The notes beneath the pieces were generated by a model. The model was not told where the DNA came from. It did no database searches and saw nothing but the letters and a program-made list of their open reading frames with translations. A stretch of DNA of 64,000 bases from Panopea generosa (Eukaryota; Mollusca; Bivalvia; Adapedonta; Hiatellidae): the NCBI GenBank assembly GCA_029582155.1, contig CM055909.1, forward strand, positions 48,362,412 through 48,426,411, given 5' to 3'. The position numbers and the translations under genes were made by a program. Shown here in pieces: positions 11,833-24,924 of this stretch (position 1 is its first letter; each line of letters opens with the position of its first letter).

Positions 11833-13489
11833 GTAAAGAATATTTTATTGGCCTTGTCTAATCCAACTTCAAGGGCTTTAAAACACATCAAGTGAAGCAC
11901 ATCCCTTGATCAGTTAAGCAAGTAATATTTTATTTCAGATAGTTTCGTCACTTACAAGGGTGTCACATGTACAAGTATTAATTATAATATCCACTTCACC
12001 CAAGTACTTCCTTGAGAAATTAATATAGCATTACTCGCCAGTGAGGTCAGCTAGTTTTCTTGCGAATTGCGTAGTAAACATATAGTTTAGTCAATGCATA
12101 TTGTATAAACATTATAGAAAAAACACTTACGCACGCACGAACGCGCAGTATAATGGTTTTAGTCACTATTTACTTGCTACAATAAGAAATGTTTAATATG
12201 CAACTTACGTAAGATGATACTTCATAAGCTATGTATACACATATATAATGCACTGACTTTGAATGAACAGAAAGGAAAATAATTGTAAATGTTTCAATAT
12301 CACTGTCGTTATGGTCTTTTGTAACAAAGGGAAGATCTTAAACTCGATTAACACATACTTATTACGCTAAATCAAACACTGCTTCATTATAAAACAAGTC
12401 TTACCTATAATTTATTAATTCCTTTTGTAACACACACACTATGACAGATTAAAGTATATATTTAAACTTCAACTATAGCCATGTACAAACAACTAAAAAT
12501 AACCACTAAACCATACTTATAAACGACCTGGTCATGAAAACATGTTTTACCTTATTAATTCCGTTTTATTTCACCTAAGCACAAACTGACTCACTATCAC
12601 AGAGTGTATACACACTTCCACTACAGTCACGTACCAATACACCAATTACAAGAAATTATTGAAATTACTTAATCATAATATTATGATAAAGAATCTAATC
12701 ATGAAATAAAGTCTTATCTGTAAATTATTTCCTTACTGGAGGGCAATTTATAGCACACACGCTATATTTATAGTACATAATACTGTTCCACTATATCCAT
12801 GCGCACTAACCGACTATAATTACTTTAGTTTAATATCGCATGCACAATAGAAATTTGCTTGACCTGGTTTCTCTCAGTATTATATTAAAACACTTTTTTG
12901 ATAAGCAATACACCGTTTTATAGTTATCCAATGTTAAACGTATCCGCTATATACACACACCCATATACAGGACACAGAGGTTTCGCACAATATTCGTAAA
13001 CAACGACTTTAACAATTATAATTGTATATACACACAGCAATATACAATCTGAAATTTAATACGTGCATTTGCAAACAATACACACAGAGCTATAAAAAAA
13101 CAAACAAGTATAAATTATGTGGACATACGAGATAAAATATCTAGGATTTTTAACTGAAGAGATATGAAAAGTGTTATTGATTTGTTTGGCAAATTTGCTT
13201 TAAAATTTCTTAATTTAATCATCAGACATAATTATATGTTAAGCGGATAACACTTGGTTTAGGTCGTTGTGTTTCACTTAAACGCTCAAGGAAGGTCCTT
13301 ATATTGGTCCACATCGTACATATCTGTATCATACGTTATACTCGATTTTTCTTATTGCAAACTATGTCAACATTCCTTTTAATAAGTAGAACACTCTTTA
13401 ATTATTTGTTAGTATACTTGATAAAACGGTTCCTAAGAATTGATTGATATCATATTTTAAGCAGTTATTTAGTCACAATGATGAAAAAA

Positions 13490-14480
13490 ATATTTCGTAG
13501 AACTAATATTTTTCAATATGCTCAGTTTTCAATTATGTCAGGTTTTAATATCTATTTTATCATCTCTATACAAAAACAAAACTATCACTCAAACATTCCA
13601 ATCTGTCAACTTGGTTATCTGAATTCTGTCAGGTTTTAACATCTATTTTATCACCTTTATACAAAAACAAAACTACCAATCATACTAATCTGTTCAACTT
13701 TGTCGTCTGAATTCTGCCAGGTTTTAAACGTCTGTTTTATCTCATTGATGCCAAGAACAAATCATTAGACATCCGAGTTTCTTCATTTCGATCATATGAA
13801 TTCTGTTTTGATAGCTATTTTATCATCTTCGTGCAAAGTCAAAACTATCAGACGTCCGAATATGTTCAAGTTGGTCATCTGGATTCTGCTAGGTTTTAAT
13901 ATCTATTTTATCTCCTTGTTGCAAAGATAAAATTATCAGACATCAGAGTTTCTTCATTTTGGTCATCTGCATTCTGTCAGATTTAAAACGTGTTTTATCG
14001 CCTTTATGCAAAAAACAAACAAACAAACAACCAAATCAGCAGACATCCGAATTTCTTTATTTTGGTCATCTGAATTCTGTCAGGTTTTTAACGTCTGTTT
14101 TATCACCTTGATGCAAAGAACAAATTATAAGACATCAGAATTTCTTCATTTTGGTCATCTGAATTCTGTCAGATTTAAAACGTGTTTTATCGCCTTGATG
14201 CAAAAAAAAAACAACAACAACCAAATCATCGGACATCTCAATTTCTTCATTTTGATCATCTGAATCCTGTCAGGTTTTGATAGCTATTGTATCACCTTCA
14301 TGCAAAGACAAAACTATCAGACATCCTAATATGTTCAACTTCATCATCTGGATTGTGTCATGTTTTGAACGTCTGTTTTATCTTCTTGATGCAAAGAACA
14401 AATCATCAGACATCCAGATTTCTTCATTTTGGCCATCTGAATTATGTCAGGTTTTAAACGTTTGTTTTATCTCATTGTTA
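13490..14480. repeat. ~89-bp tandem array, first block (about 11 copies)
   Basis: The phrases CTGAATTCTGTCAGGTTTTA, CGTCTGTTTTATC, TTGATGCAAAGAACAAAT and AGACATCCGAATTTCTTCAT recur in order every 85-100 bp, with indels and two variant classes (TTTTAAACGTCTG and TTTTAATATCTATT). The array breaks off at TTATCTCATTG (about 14476) and resumes at 15945. Confidence 0.85.
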
Positions 14481-14644
14481 CATAATTACATAGTTCCATT
14501 ATGGAGCTCCAAGTCTGTAATCCAAACTAAGGGCAGGGTTATAAATTACTGTGAACTTTGAGTATAGTGGTCAATACTGGCTGGAGATGAAGCATTAAAT
14601 CAGGAGCATTAAATAATGCTGCGAGGCTCCTTTGTACAGAGATA

Positions 14645-15745
14645 TTCACTGAAGCATGTTCGCATGTTCGGAGCTTGTTGCGGGTCGTAGGAGCATGCAT
14701 GTTGGGGTCACACGTCGTGAAATGCTCCAAGCTCAGGTATACTGGAGTATGTTCACAAGTTCGGAGCTTATTGTGGTCACAGGAGCATGTTGGGCTCACA
14801 CGTGGTGAAATGCTCCAAGCTAAGGTATACTGGAGTATGTTCACATGTTCGGAGCTTATTGTGGTCACTGGAGTATGTTCACATGTTCGGAGCTTGTTGC
14901 GGGTCGTAGGAGCATGTTGGGGTCACACGTGGTGAAATGCTCCAAGCTCAGGTATACTGGAGTATGTTCACATGTTCGGAGCTTGTTGCGGGTCACAGGA
15001 TCATATTGGGGTCACACGTGGTGAAATGCTCCAAGCTCAGGTATACTGGAGTATGTTCACATGTTCGGAGCTTGTTGCGGGTCACAGGATCATATTGGGG
15101 TCACACGTGGTGAAATGCTCCAAGCTCAGGTATACTGGAGTATGTTCACATGTTCGGAGCTTGTTGCGGGTCGTAGGAGCATGTTGGGGTCACACGTGGT
15201 GAAATGCTCCAAGCTCAGGTATACTGGAGTATGTTCACATGTTCAGAGCTTGTTGCGGGTCACAGGATCATATTGGGGTTACATGTGGTGAAATGCTCCA
15301 AGCTCAGGTATACTGGAGTATGTTCACATGTTCGGAGCTTGTTGCGGGTCACAGGATCATATGAGGGTCACACGTGGTGAAATGCTCCAACTCTGTATAC
15401 TGGAGTATATTCACATGTTCGGAGCTTATTGTGGTCACAGGATCATGTTGGGGTCATACGTGGTGAAATACTCCAAGGTCAGGTATACTGGAGTATGTTC
15501 ACATGTTCGGAGCTTATTGTGGTCATAGGATCATATTGGGGTCACACGTAGTGAAATGCTCCAAGCTCAGGTATACTGGAGTATGTTCACATGTTCGGAG
15601 CTTATTGTGGTCACAGGATCATGTTGGGGTCACACGCGGTGAAATGCACCAAGCTCAGGTATACTGGAGTATGTTCATATGTTCGGAGCTTACTGTGGAC
15701 ACAGGAGCATGTTGGGCTAACACGAGGTGAAAATGCTCCCAGTAC
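14645..15745. repeat. Second, unrelated 89-bp minisatellite inside the interruption
   Basis: About twelve copies of an 89-bp unit containing ATGTTCGGAGCTTGTTGCGG, CACAGGATCATATTGGGGTC, ACACGTGGTGAAATGCTCCA and AGCTCAGGTATACTGGAGTA. Copies are much more alike than those of the surrounding array; exact 89-bp spacing is seen at 14972/15061/15150. The last and first copies are the most diverged, as usual for array edges. Confidence 0.92.
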
Positions 15746-15944
15746 AGGTGATTATTAATCGGGGCTTTGATTAATGTTTTTTTTTAGTATCAGGATGGGA
15801 AATTGTTCAGAGAAACAGGAGTTTGAATATTAATCATAAAACCGTGTAAAAGTGTGAGGAACTTTTCTATTATATTGTATATATTTTCATTAAAGTAAAA
15901 CTAGACATTTAGTATAGAAATAAACCTTATATAACAAGACGTGG

Positions 15945-16215
15945 GATTTCACGATGTCTTAAGCGTCTGTTTTATCTCATTGATGCAAAGAATAACCTAT
16001 CAGAAATCTGAAACGTTTCAATTTTGTGATTGGGATTCTGTTTTAAACGTCATTTTCATGCAAAGAACAAATTATAAGACATCTGAATCTTTTCACTTTT
16101 ATCATTTGAATTATGTCATGTTTTAAACGTCATTTTTATCTCCTTAGTACAAAGAACAAAGTATAAGACATTTAGATTTCTTCATTTTGGTCATCTGAAT
16201 TCTGTCAGGAAAAAT
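15945..16215. repeat. ~89-bp tandem array, second block
   Basis: Three further copies of the unit at 13490-14480 (AAGCGTCTGTTTTATCTCAT, TGATGCAAAGAA, then ATTTCTTCATTTTGGTCATC and TGAATTCTGTCAGG), showing that one original array has been split. Confidence 0.8.
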
Positions 16216-16307
16216 GTTTATTTTATCAGAAAAAAAACAGCAGAATGAAAGAAGAGTTATTCGACTAGCAGAAAATCGAAACAACAGAATTACTTTTGTC
16301 TGCGTTT

Positions 16308-16785
16308 ACAGGAGGGACAGCGAGACAAGATCCAGATATGAAATACGTTTATCTCACCACATTTTTCCAGGTAAGATGTATTTATAAAACAATGTCAGAG
16401 AATCCAAACCAATCTATAATCGTATACAATCTGCACGTTCAGTAAGGACAACGAGATAAGATCCGGGTCAATTACTGTCTTTTGAAATAACACCATTTCG
16501 TCACATTTTTCCAGGTAAGAGATATTTATACAATGATTGCAGTGAATCCTAACCAATCTATAATTGTATCCCTGTAAACAATCTCCATGTACAGGAAGGA
16601 CAACGAGATAAGATCCAGGTCAATTACTGTCTTTTGTAATAACATCATTTCGTCACATTTTTCCAGGTAAGAGATATTTATAAAATGATTGCAGTGAATC
16701 CTGACCAATCTATAATCGTATCCCTGAATACAATCTGCATGTACATGATGGGCAACGAGACAAGATCCAGATCAATTATTGTCTT
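16308..16785. repeat. ~150-bp tandem repeat, about three copies
   Basis: Each unit contains ACAACGAGATAAGATCC, CACATTTTTCCAGGTAAGA, then ATATTTATA, GAATCCTAACCAATCTATAA and a TCGTATCCCTG block. CCAGGTAAG occurs at about 16367, 16512 and 16663. The TTTTTCCAGGTAAG phrase mimics a splice site but recurs as part of the repeat. Confidence 0.85.
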
Positions 16786-16878
16786 GTGAATTATTAAATG
16801 TTGTGATATGAAACTGGTTCTAACTTCAATTTATAAAAACAACCAACCTTGTAATTAGTTACATAGTTCCCGAGTACA

Positions 16879-17130
16879 TTATACAAGGTAACTCTGTTCT
16901 CTTATCTCCCAGTACACCATTCGAGCAGCCATTGTAACGGAAATACACGCCCTTTCGCTTTTTTTGTAAGACATGGTCCCATCAAGGAACTTCACATCAT
17001 CCGCTGTTACCTCATATATATTTAATTTTGCTTTTCTTCCAGCGATCTCTGCTAATTTCTGGAACACGGAAACTCTACTCGAGCTAGTAAATCCAGATTA
17101 TCGTTTTTTATGACATCATCTGCATCAGCC
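16879..17130 (-). pseudogene. Unidentified protein-like fragment with an apparent frameshift
   Basis: Read on the minus strand, a segment starting MADADDVIKNDNLDLL (from about 17132) is followed, in a shifted frame, by FQKLAEIAGRKAKLNIYEV, TADDVKFLDGTMSYKK and a cysteine-containing SERACISVTMAARMVYWEI segment that ends in a stop at 16879. The amino-acid composition is protein-like and low in the odd residues typical of noncoding frames, and the two blocks abut, suggesting one coding sequence broken by a frameshift. I do not recognise the family. It sits between a 150-bp tandem array and a tRNA-like segment, so a transposon-encoded origin is as likely as a host gene. Confidence 0.35.
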
Positions 17131-17194
17131 ATTCGCAACACCTCGCTCGATTCTCCGAATCAAACACTCAAATGCTGCGCAAGCACAGAAAGTG

Positions 17195-17280
17195 CGAGCA
17201 GTGCCCGAGGAGAGTTCCGAATGTTAGGTTGTGTAACATGTGTCGATGTTCTATCACTAGACCATTAGGTTATATGTGCA
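17195..17280 (-). repeat. Possible decayed tRNA-like head
   Basis: Minus strand: CCTAATGGTCTAGTGATAGA resembles a tRNA A box; the expected B box is only vaguely present (ACATTCGGAACTC). It may be the 5' end of an old SINE. Confidence 0.3.
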
Positions 17281-17639
17281 ACAAATAAATATGATGTATT
17301 TTTTTCATGCTGATTAGAATAATTTTCTCTAGAAGAGTGTTTACATATGTATACTATATATCTTTCTCTAGATATCGCACACGCCTTATCACTGAGTATA
17401 ACGGCAGTTGGTGGGGTTGGCAACTTGCATAGATCATGAGTACAAAATAAAGTAATTAGGTCTATACATAGCCGCTACTAAATACAAAAGAAATAAAGCT
17501 ATTTATAAAAAGTAAAACATAACTGTTACAAACGTTCGACAGCAAACCAAATTCAAGTCAAAAACTTAGACTTGAAGTCTCCAAGTTTCTCACATAAAAA
17601 GGGTTTCCATAATGGGATGGTCCTTGAAAAGAAGGAGAA

Positions 17640-18400
17640 TTTCAGGGAATCGGTATATGCAAGGAGTCTCCAGCTCTGAAAGGGGGTGATGGTAGAGAAA
17701 GACCTTGACGATCGTAGGGATTCAATAGGGGACAGATAATTGTCCTTGTCAATAGAGACATGACCGTGGTGAATTTTGAAGAAATGACAAGACTGTTTAT
17801 ATCCCTACGTTGTTGGAAGGTTGGCCAAGAACGTTCTTCCAGCATCGTCAAACAATGCACCGATTTCTCCAACGCATACAACACCAACTGGTCACTGCTT
17901 TCTCCGCACCATTTCTAACCTGTGGATTTCAGTCTGGGTATGTGGATTCCAAATTGGGAATGCACATTTTACCAAGGGTTTTACTTAGGTCTTATACGTC
18001 AGATACTTGCAAGTCTTAGAAGCAAAAGACAAATTCTTCCTAAAGAAGCATATAAGATTATATTGGCTTTAAAGGTAAAACGTTGGATGTGGGAGCCCCA
18101 AAATAGCGAACCTAGTATTAAACATAAATCACACTCTCACGTGCTTAAAGTGTTGTATTTAGGGACGTTGAAATTCATTAGCCAGGTTTTTTCCCAGGCG
18201 ACTAGTTTATCAATGTCTTCTTGCAGTAACATGCAATCTGTCTCACTGTACATATTCTTATACAGGACGCAGTCATCTGCAAGAAGTCGCACAAAGATCT
18301 AATGTTGTCTGGTGGGTCATCATTGTACAAGAAAAAAAAGACTGGGTCCAGCATTGAGATCTGGGGTAAATCATGAGAGTTCCGGGTTCTATTAGAAAAA
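17640..18400 (-). pseudogene. Non-LTR retrotransposon reverse transcriptase remnant (Jockey/CR1-like)
   Basis: Several frames on the minus strand hold the ordered motifs of the 3' half of a LINE reverse transcriptase. At about 18380-18310 is a decayed PQxSxLxPxxFxLYNDxPPDNI segment, corresponding to the usual QGSVLGPLLFLLYINDLP. At 18280-18235 comes ADDCVLYKNMYSETD, the catalytic (F/Y)ADD box. Then come the usual LQEDID.LVAWEKTWLMNFN segment (about 18230-18160) and, at about 17880-17760, MLEERSWPTFQQRR, matching the SVTxMLxxLxWxxLxxRR signature near the RT C-terminus. Frameshifts and stops separate the blocks, so it is dead. No 5' half, endonuclease, 3' tail or target-site duplication was found. 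Confidence 0.8.
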
Positions 18401-19164
18401 ATAATGTTCATTTGCTCAAACTGAAAAGAATATCAAATAAAGTTATCCTATTTCGACTACATTTATATCAAACTGAACATCTCATATTCTTAAAATTACA
18501 GACATTACAGACTTAACATTACCTATCTTAGCTTTTTAGAATTCTTTACAAATATATTTTGAAAAAAGTATGAATAATAAAGTTTGTTAAAAAACAAACA
18601 ATTTTAACCAAAAATAAGTCTTCTTTTACTGGAGTAGTGCATTGCTTATTTAATCAATGAATAATGCAAACTCAAATTTTTCTCATCAAAATGTATGCGT
18701 TTTATTTTGGAGATATTTTATGTAATCGGAGAATGGCCCAGTTCAACAGAGTGTTGTGAAAACTGTTTTTACTGTAAGTTTAATGTTGGAAAAAAAACAT
18801 GGTTAAAGTTTAAATTGAAAAATTAGAAATGTTAAAGAAAAATCCAAATATTGGAAATTATGATAAGAATATATTTTTTAGGTTAATATTATTTTTGAAT
18901 ATATTGCCCACCTTTGTTTTGCATTAGTTTGGCATAAAGTATCAGAATAGTTCCAAACTTGTTTTTAAACTTGAACTACACATACACCATTTTAACGGAA
19001 CATCTATGGGTACTCAATCACAGTCATTGTCCTTATCAATGTTTAAGTAGTATATAAAGGGACTCGTGTTACAGACATATAACATATCAGCGTTTACAAT
19101 CGAATAATTGCTCCCAATTATATAATCCCACTACCACAATATAACAATGTCGCATAACTAGGAT

Positions 19165-19490
19165 AAACATCATTACGTGTTTATAAGTAATTGCCTCATC
19201 ATTACGTGTTTATAAGTAATTGCCTTATCATTACGTGCGTATAGGTAATTGCCTCATAATTGTCTAATCATTACGTGTTTATAGGTAACTGCCTCATCAT
19301 TACGTGTTTATAAGTAATTGCCTCATCATTACGTTTTTATAGGTAATTGCCTCATCATAACGTGTTTATAAGTAATTTCCTCATAATTACGTGTTTATAA
19401 GTAATTTCCTCATAATTACGTGTTTATAAGTAATTGTCTCATAATTAAGTGTTTATAAGTTATTGCCTCATAATAACGTGTTTACGGTCG
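19165..19490. repeat. 29-bp minisatellite
   Basis: About eleven copies of CATCATTACGTGTTTATAAG plus TAATTGCCT, with ATAATT/ATCATT and GTAATT/GTTATT variants and one partial insertion near 19258. Confidence 0.9.
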
Positions 19491-20642
19491 TATGACAAGT
19501 GTCATTTCAAAAGTTTGCTAAATTCCGATTATTAACATCTGTCAAGTGATAAAAAAAAGTATGAATTTCTTGTATCTTGGTAAATTTATTTCAGAGAAAT
19601 TAATATATCAAAAATATGAAATAGTCGTCACACAAAGGTAAAAAAAATGCCAAATCCAGTGAATAATTTCCAAATATTGTATTTGCAATGGGTTAAAGTA
19701 TACTGAAGTTTCAGATTCCAGACTCATAACAATTAGTTCATGACTATATATCACAGTTAGAATAACACGGATTGTCAAACGAACATTTATAATTCATATT
19801 CTTCGATGAATAACTTATAACTTATCTCCATTTGTTGAGTTGAACACTCATTATATTCATAAATTATTGTCGGTCACAATAAACGCTTCTATAAGGAAAT
19901 GGTTATTTGATTGGAATTAAAAGAATAAAATTACATAACGTTTTCATTTAGCGCAATTTAGCAATTGTATATCTGAGGACCATAACTTAACACTGGTTTG
20001 CTCGAAGAACTGTTTAATCCAAGTTCCATGTGTGCTCGATTTCGCTCGTCCCCAGCAATATGTAACGATGTAACTGACCTGATGCGAGAACGACTACCGC
20101 TCCGCCCACTGGCCACTTGTCAATGTTTGTCACTGTAGTGTATGTCAAAGTTAGTGTTTACTTAGACATCACCAGCTTGTCTAAGGAAAATAACGACCCT
20201 AAAAACAATATCGATCGTTGATTGGATTATCGACTTTTTTGATAGACATCCCGTATCAGATCAAGTTAGCAACTTAAGCCCATGATTGTTTTGGTCCTCT
20301 TTTGAATTATACAGGAGTACAGGTATAACTAAATATTTTCAACGTTAATATTCGAAGATTTCTTTATAAATTAGATAATACTTGTATTTAGATAGACACT
20401 TATTCTATTTGCGTGCTCTTGCCTAGTGGCAATTGGCGATATACAGACGATTATTATCTAATTAAAATAATAATGACAGGTTAAAACGTAAGAAGTGCGC
20501 TCGTTTACAACGCCAGCAAAATCAATATGAGAAAATATTTAATTATACAAAGCCAGTAAACGACCACGTGGTAAATAATATAATTGATAAGGGTTAATGA
20601 TGGCATCAAATGTTATCAGTGGGGGGACTTAACAGTTGTTTA

Positions 20643-21119
20643 TGAATACATTTAACCAATCAAAACTGCCACCAAGATGAAATATATTACCAGCACGATA
20701 TATTATATAACATAAATGAACGCATTAATTTAATAAAAACTACAACCAAAAATGAACTATATCACCAACAAGATATATAAACTAAAATAAATGAACGCAT
20801 TTAACAAATCAAAACTGCCACCCAGATGAAATATATTACCAGCAAGATACAGTAATAAATATAAACGAACACCTTAAACTAATAAAAACTACAACCAAAA
20901 ATGAACTATATCACCAACAAGATATATAAACTAAAATAAATGAACGCATTAAACAAATCAAAACTGCCATCAAGATGAAATATGTTACCAGCAAGATACA
21001 GTATTAAACATAAATGAACATCTTTAACTAATAAAAACTGCAACAAAAATTAACTATATTACCAGCAAGATATATTAACTAACATAAATGAACACATTAA
21101 ACCAATCAAAGCTGAATCA
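20643..21119. repeat. ~75-bp tandem repeat with a 150-bp dimeric period
   Basis: Two unit types alternate three times. Type A has AATCAAAACTGCCACCAAGA then TGAAATATATTACCAGCA; type B has AATAAAAACTACAACCAAAA then ATGAACTATATCACCAACAA. Both begin with ATAAATGAACGCATT-like sequence. Neighbours differ more than next-but-one units, the hallmark of a higher-order repeat. Confidence 0.85.
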
Positions 21120-22159
21120 ACATTTCACATCACCAAACATAAAGCAACACTCTAGAAATAATCCATGAAACTGAGCCAACGGAATACAATGACACATGCT
21201 CGTGAGAACACGATTAGAGGGATGTCGCTTAGCTGTTGGAACAAAAAAAAACACATTTCCATTTACAATATTCGTTTAAAATGAACAAAGCATAAATGCA
21301 GAATGATTGGCTAATAAAGTACAAACCTTGACAGATCCCAAATTGATAAATTAACACATCCTAAAAGATGTCATGTCCCAGTAAATGGTTGCTAATGAGA
21401 ATGACCGTTTAAACCACCATCTATATTGACACTTTTAACACCTGTGCAACGTCGCTTGATACATACACGCTATAGCGCTATTTATAAACTATATTGATTG
21501 ACTCGACGACCGCATATAGTGTCACATGTCTTATTGTAGACTTAGTTAATGGAATATTGGAATTCTTGAGACACTTGCCGGAGGCAGATGTGGAAAAACG
21601 TCATTTTATCTCGTTGAAATGTTAGCACATGCTAATTACATGTACATATTTTCATACAAGCATGGTACTATCTGATTAAGGACGCAATTGGAACTCCAAG
21701 GACGCAGATAACCGACTCGGGTTTATTGAGCCATACAAGAAAGTGATGAAATATGTCTGTCACACCATTCAGCACCGGTTTAGGTGCAAGACCACCATTG
21801 CATTGTGTTCCTTATTCTATGATGAGACATTTTTTGCATGATTGTTATTCAGAGAGACCCAAATAAAGAATTGAAACCTTGTCATCAGATACTGCACTGA
21901 GAAAAATAGAAGTCATGTAGCATATAAGAAATGTTTATCTGTTCAGTGAAATCACGATACACCCAGAAGATACCAAGTATAGTTAAACTAACTACACGCG
22001 GCACTGTTACTGATCTTCGATGTATTACTCCTAAATAATTAACGTCCTTCATAAAATGTTGATTTGTCCCCATGCACACAAACGTCTTACTAATTTGCCG
22101 AAAATCTGCGACTCGTAATAGGAAATCCTGACTCCCTGGTCAGTGATAAAAAGAAATGT

Positions 22160-22445
22160 GTTTAACGTGTTTATTTGTCCTGGCCCGTAATAAAAGGAAT
22201 GGGCCCATTAATCTGTTGCATTTTGTGTGTGTTATGTGTGCATATGTTCTGGTCCGTTATAAAAGGAAGGGACCCATAAATCTGTTGCAATTTGTTAACT
22301 ATGGAAATGTGTTTAACGTGTTTATATGTCCTCGTCCCATAATAAAAGGAAGGGACCCATTTATTTGTTGCAATTTGTTAACTATGGAAATGCCTTTAAT
22401 GTGTACATATGTCCTGGCCTGTGATTAACGGAAAGGGTCCATCAA
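22160..22445. repeat. ~80-bp tandem repeat, 3.7 copies
   Basis: GTGTTTAACGTGTTTATTTG, TCCTGGCCCGTAATAAAAGG, AAGGGACCCAT and ATCTGTTGCAATTTGTTAAC recur in order with an 80-bp spacing; the second copy is shorter. Confidence 0.85.
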
Positions 22446-23226
22446 TCTATTGATGTTGGCTGACAACGCAAACGTATTTAAAGTTTCTTTAGATATAACG
22501 AAGCGTTATAATGTAATTTACAACAAACTGTCGTGCTTCATCTGTTCCAGAAGTTATATTTTGATATACTACGGTGCAGTCCAATCCTTCTGTGAGCTAT
22601 CGGACACATACAAACTATAGTTGAAGCATTTCAGAAAGAAAATCCGAACTAAATAAAATAAATATATTATTAGATCCGTGCCAGTTAAATAGGTAAAGAC
22701 CTTCACAGAAAATTTGATAAACAAACACGCACTTTTGCTAATATCCATAAATCTTCAAAATCCTTGGTTTGACCTCAATACCTACTTATGTAATCTCGTA
22801 AACAAGTCAAGGGTGTCAGTTTTAATAAGGCTTGGTAGTGAATGAAACTCTGTTTCAAAATGTACTCGTTGTTATAAATGCGTTGTTTCCGGAAGAACGT
22901 TATTTCCATTCTCCTTCACATGTGAACATAATTATAGTTGTCTTTGCTTTGGCGTAAATGGACATATATAACCGATATCACACGCCTTTAAAAATATATA
23001 ACGTTAATAAGCTGATTGTATTTTGTCATATATAATAAATCAGCGGACGATTATTTCTACGTTGAAATGGAAGAGATCGAACTATTCAACAGATGCTTCG
23101 GGAGAGTGAATAACTGACACATGAATAGGTTCGGATTAAACAGTTAAGCCTCATATATAATCAACAGTAGAAGCAGCATTAAAAGAACACAGACACCAAG
23201 GCAGCATGGACACAATTTATATAAAA

Positions 23227-23448
23227 CTAATTATAATAATGTACAATACAAACATATTTAAGACGAAACAGCAGGTCTTCATCTTGGAATGACCGGAAGC
23301 AAAATATGCCAGGGATGGGAGAGCTAAAAACTGGGTCAATGGTGCAGCCAATCTCGCTCTTTCCCTTGGTCACATCGTAAGAAGAGACAATGCAAATACA
23401 AGTATCCCTGCTAGATGATTTTGTTACAAATATGGCAACATGCATCAT
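23227..23448 (-). other. Candidate open frame of unknown identity
   Basis: A 73-codon minus-strand frame with protein-like composition (motifs DVTKGKSEIGCTIDPVF and SSPIPGIFCFRSFQDED) ends in a stop at 23227. An AG dinucleotide preceded by TCTAGC just upstream of the GGATACTTG segment could be an acceptor, but the pyrimidine tract is poor. No homologue is recognised and no neighbouring exon was found. It could be a decayed terminal exon or chance. Confidence 0.2.
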
Positions 23449-24022
23449 CGTGTATTGTAAAACACGTAAGTGCTCAGGTAAATGAATTTTAAGAAACTAT
23501 GGAAGCTATAAGCAGTTGAAATCGATGACGGAGTCAGAACAAAGTTTTTGTGAAGTAATTGTAAGAGGAAAAAGTTGTTGGTATATTTAAAAAATATATT
23601 CATTACCTGGCATAAGATACTGATAGGAATATGTGTATTATTATTCTAAAAAAATACAATCGTATAGACAATGCCGCATTAGTAAGAGTGGTTTTTAGTG
23701 GGGATACTTTCATTCACACTTCAGCTTTGTGATGTGACGGAGGGAGGAAGGGCGAGAGTGGATGTACCGGTACATCAGGTCTAAACTCCCCTTTAGTGGT
23801 GTGTTCACTACTGACCGTTCTAAGAATGCGGATCACATTCTCTTCTTCTGTCTGTTTGTTTGTATTGCTCCTATTATACTTGTAATGACCCAATGTGTTG
23901 ACAGTTTTCTTGTACTGTTTGTGTGCTATTGTGGTGACTGTGTCCTTTGGACGCTTCGTATCATGTTGAATTTGTTGTTGTTGTTGTTTCTATATATATT
24001 GGTACTTTTCCAAACATTATAT

Positions 24023-24235
24023 ACTGAGTCTATCCCAGAACCTGATATCTCCCGAGTCAAGTCTATTTACCCCCAATAAAAGAAACAGGGAATTCTATGT
24101 CAAAATTAATAGCAATCAGCTAAATAAACTGTGACGTGTTTCACTCTTTCAGTTGAAGCAACTGACCAATCGACGTGCTCAAAGTTGGCTTTTCCAAAAT
24201 TGCTATTTAACGGACCCAATCGAGAGAGTTGGGTT
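24023..24235. repeat. Dispersed repeat G, copy 1
   Basis: From GTCTATCCCAGAACCTGATA to TGCTATTTAACGGACCCAAT the sequence matches 47272-47486 in the same orientation, with small indels. No terminal repeats or open frame identify the family. Confidence 0.7.
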
Positions 24236-24924
24236 TATTTTACCGACTATTATATACATGTACTAGTGAAATCCAAAGTGACAGTCTATGCATATACATA
24301 TACAATAGAGAAAGCGATATTCTGTTTGTGGAAACATCGAATAACCATAGCAATACAATGTCTGTTAAATAGTGATAACTGACGCTGTGATGGTAATTAA
24401 GCTCTGTCAAAGGCAGAACAAGCTGGTGGATATATCTGACATGTTTGCTGCTGACACCGTTGTGAAAGCTCATGAAGTATTCAGCTTATATGGACTTCCG
24501 GCCCTACACAAAGTATTATTGATTATTGTTATTGTCACAACAAATTTGTAGTCGTATTATTTTAATAGGGATTATTATGTTATGAATTAGATTTACTTTA
24601 TGGAAATGTTGTAAGAGCCGAGTCTTTGTTTTTTTCGTGCCAAACCTAATGAATTTGATAATATTATACATTTACATGGTATTTATTTATAATGTCAATA
24701 TTGTATTTCTAGCTCGTTTTTTCAAAATGTTTAAGCATGCATAACGACGTCATGAAATATACATAATTACGTCATGTGCCTGATAAACTTGCAATGATGT
24801 GATAAACCTATGTTTATCAGGCATGCAGTTTATCAACAGAAATGAATGCATTGACATGATAAAATAAATGTCTTTAGTACTGAAAAAGTATGTTATATCA
24901 TGCTTTTCCACAATGTATTGTGTG

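Larger units (their letters stand above)
10946..13489. other. No gene seen apart from the SINE-like segment at 11.65-11.83 kb
   Basis: AT-rich unique sequence; a small C/G-rich patch at 11440-11500 has no open structure of note. Confidence 0.5.
18441..23226. other. No gene seen between the listed tandem arrays
   Basis: Outside the arrays at 19.2, 20.6 and 22.2 kb the sequence is AT-rich and unique-looking, without paired ends or splice-bounded frames. Confidence 0.45.

Noticed and set aside
16360..16680. Repeated TTTTTCCAGGTAAG as splice sites of repeated exons
   Set aside because: It recurs as part of a ~150-bp tandem unit with no open frame between copies.
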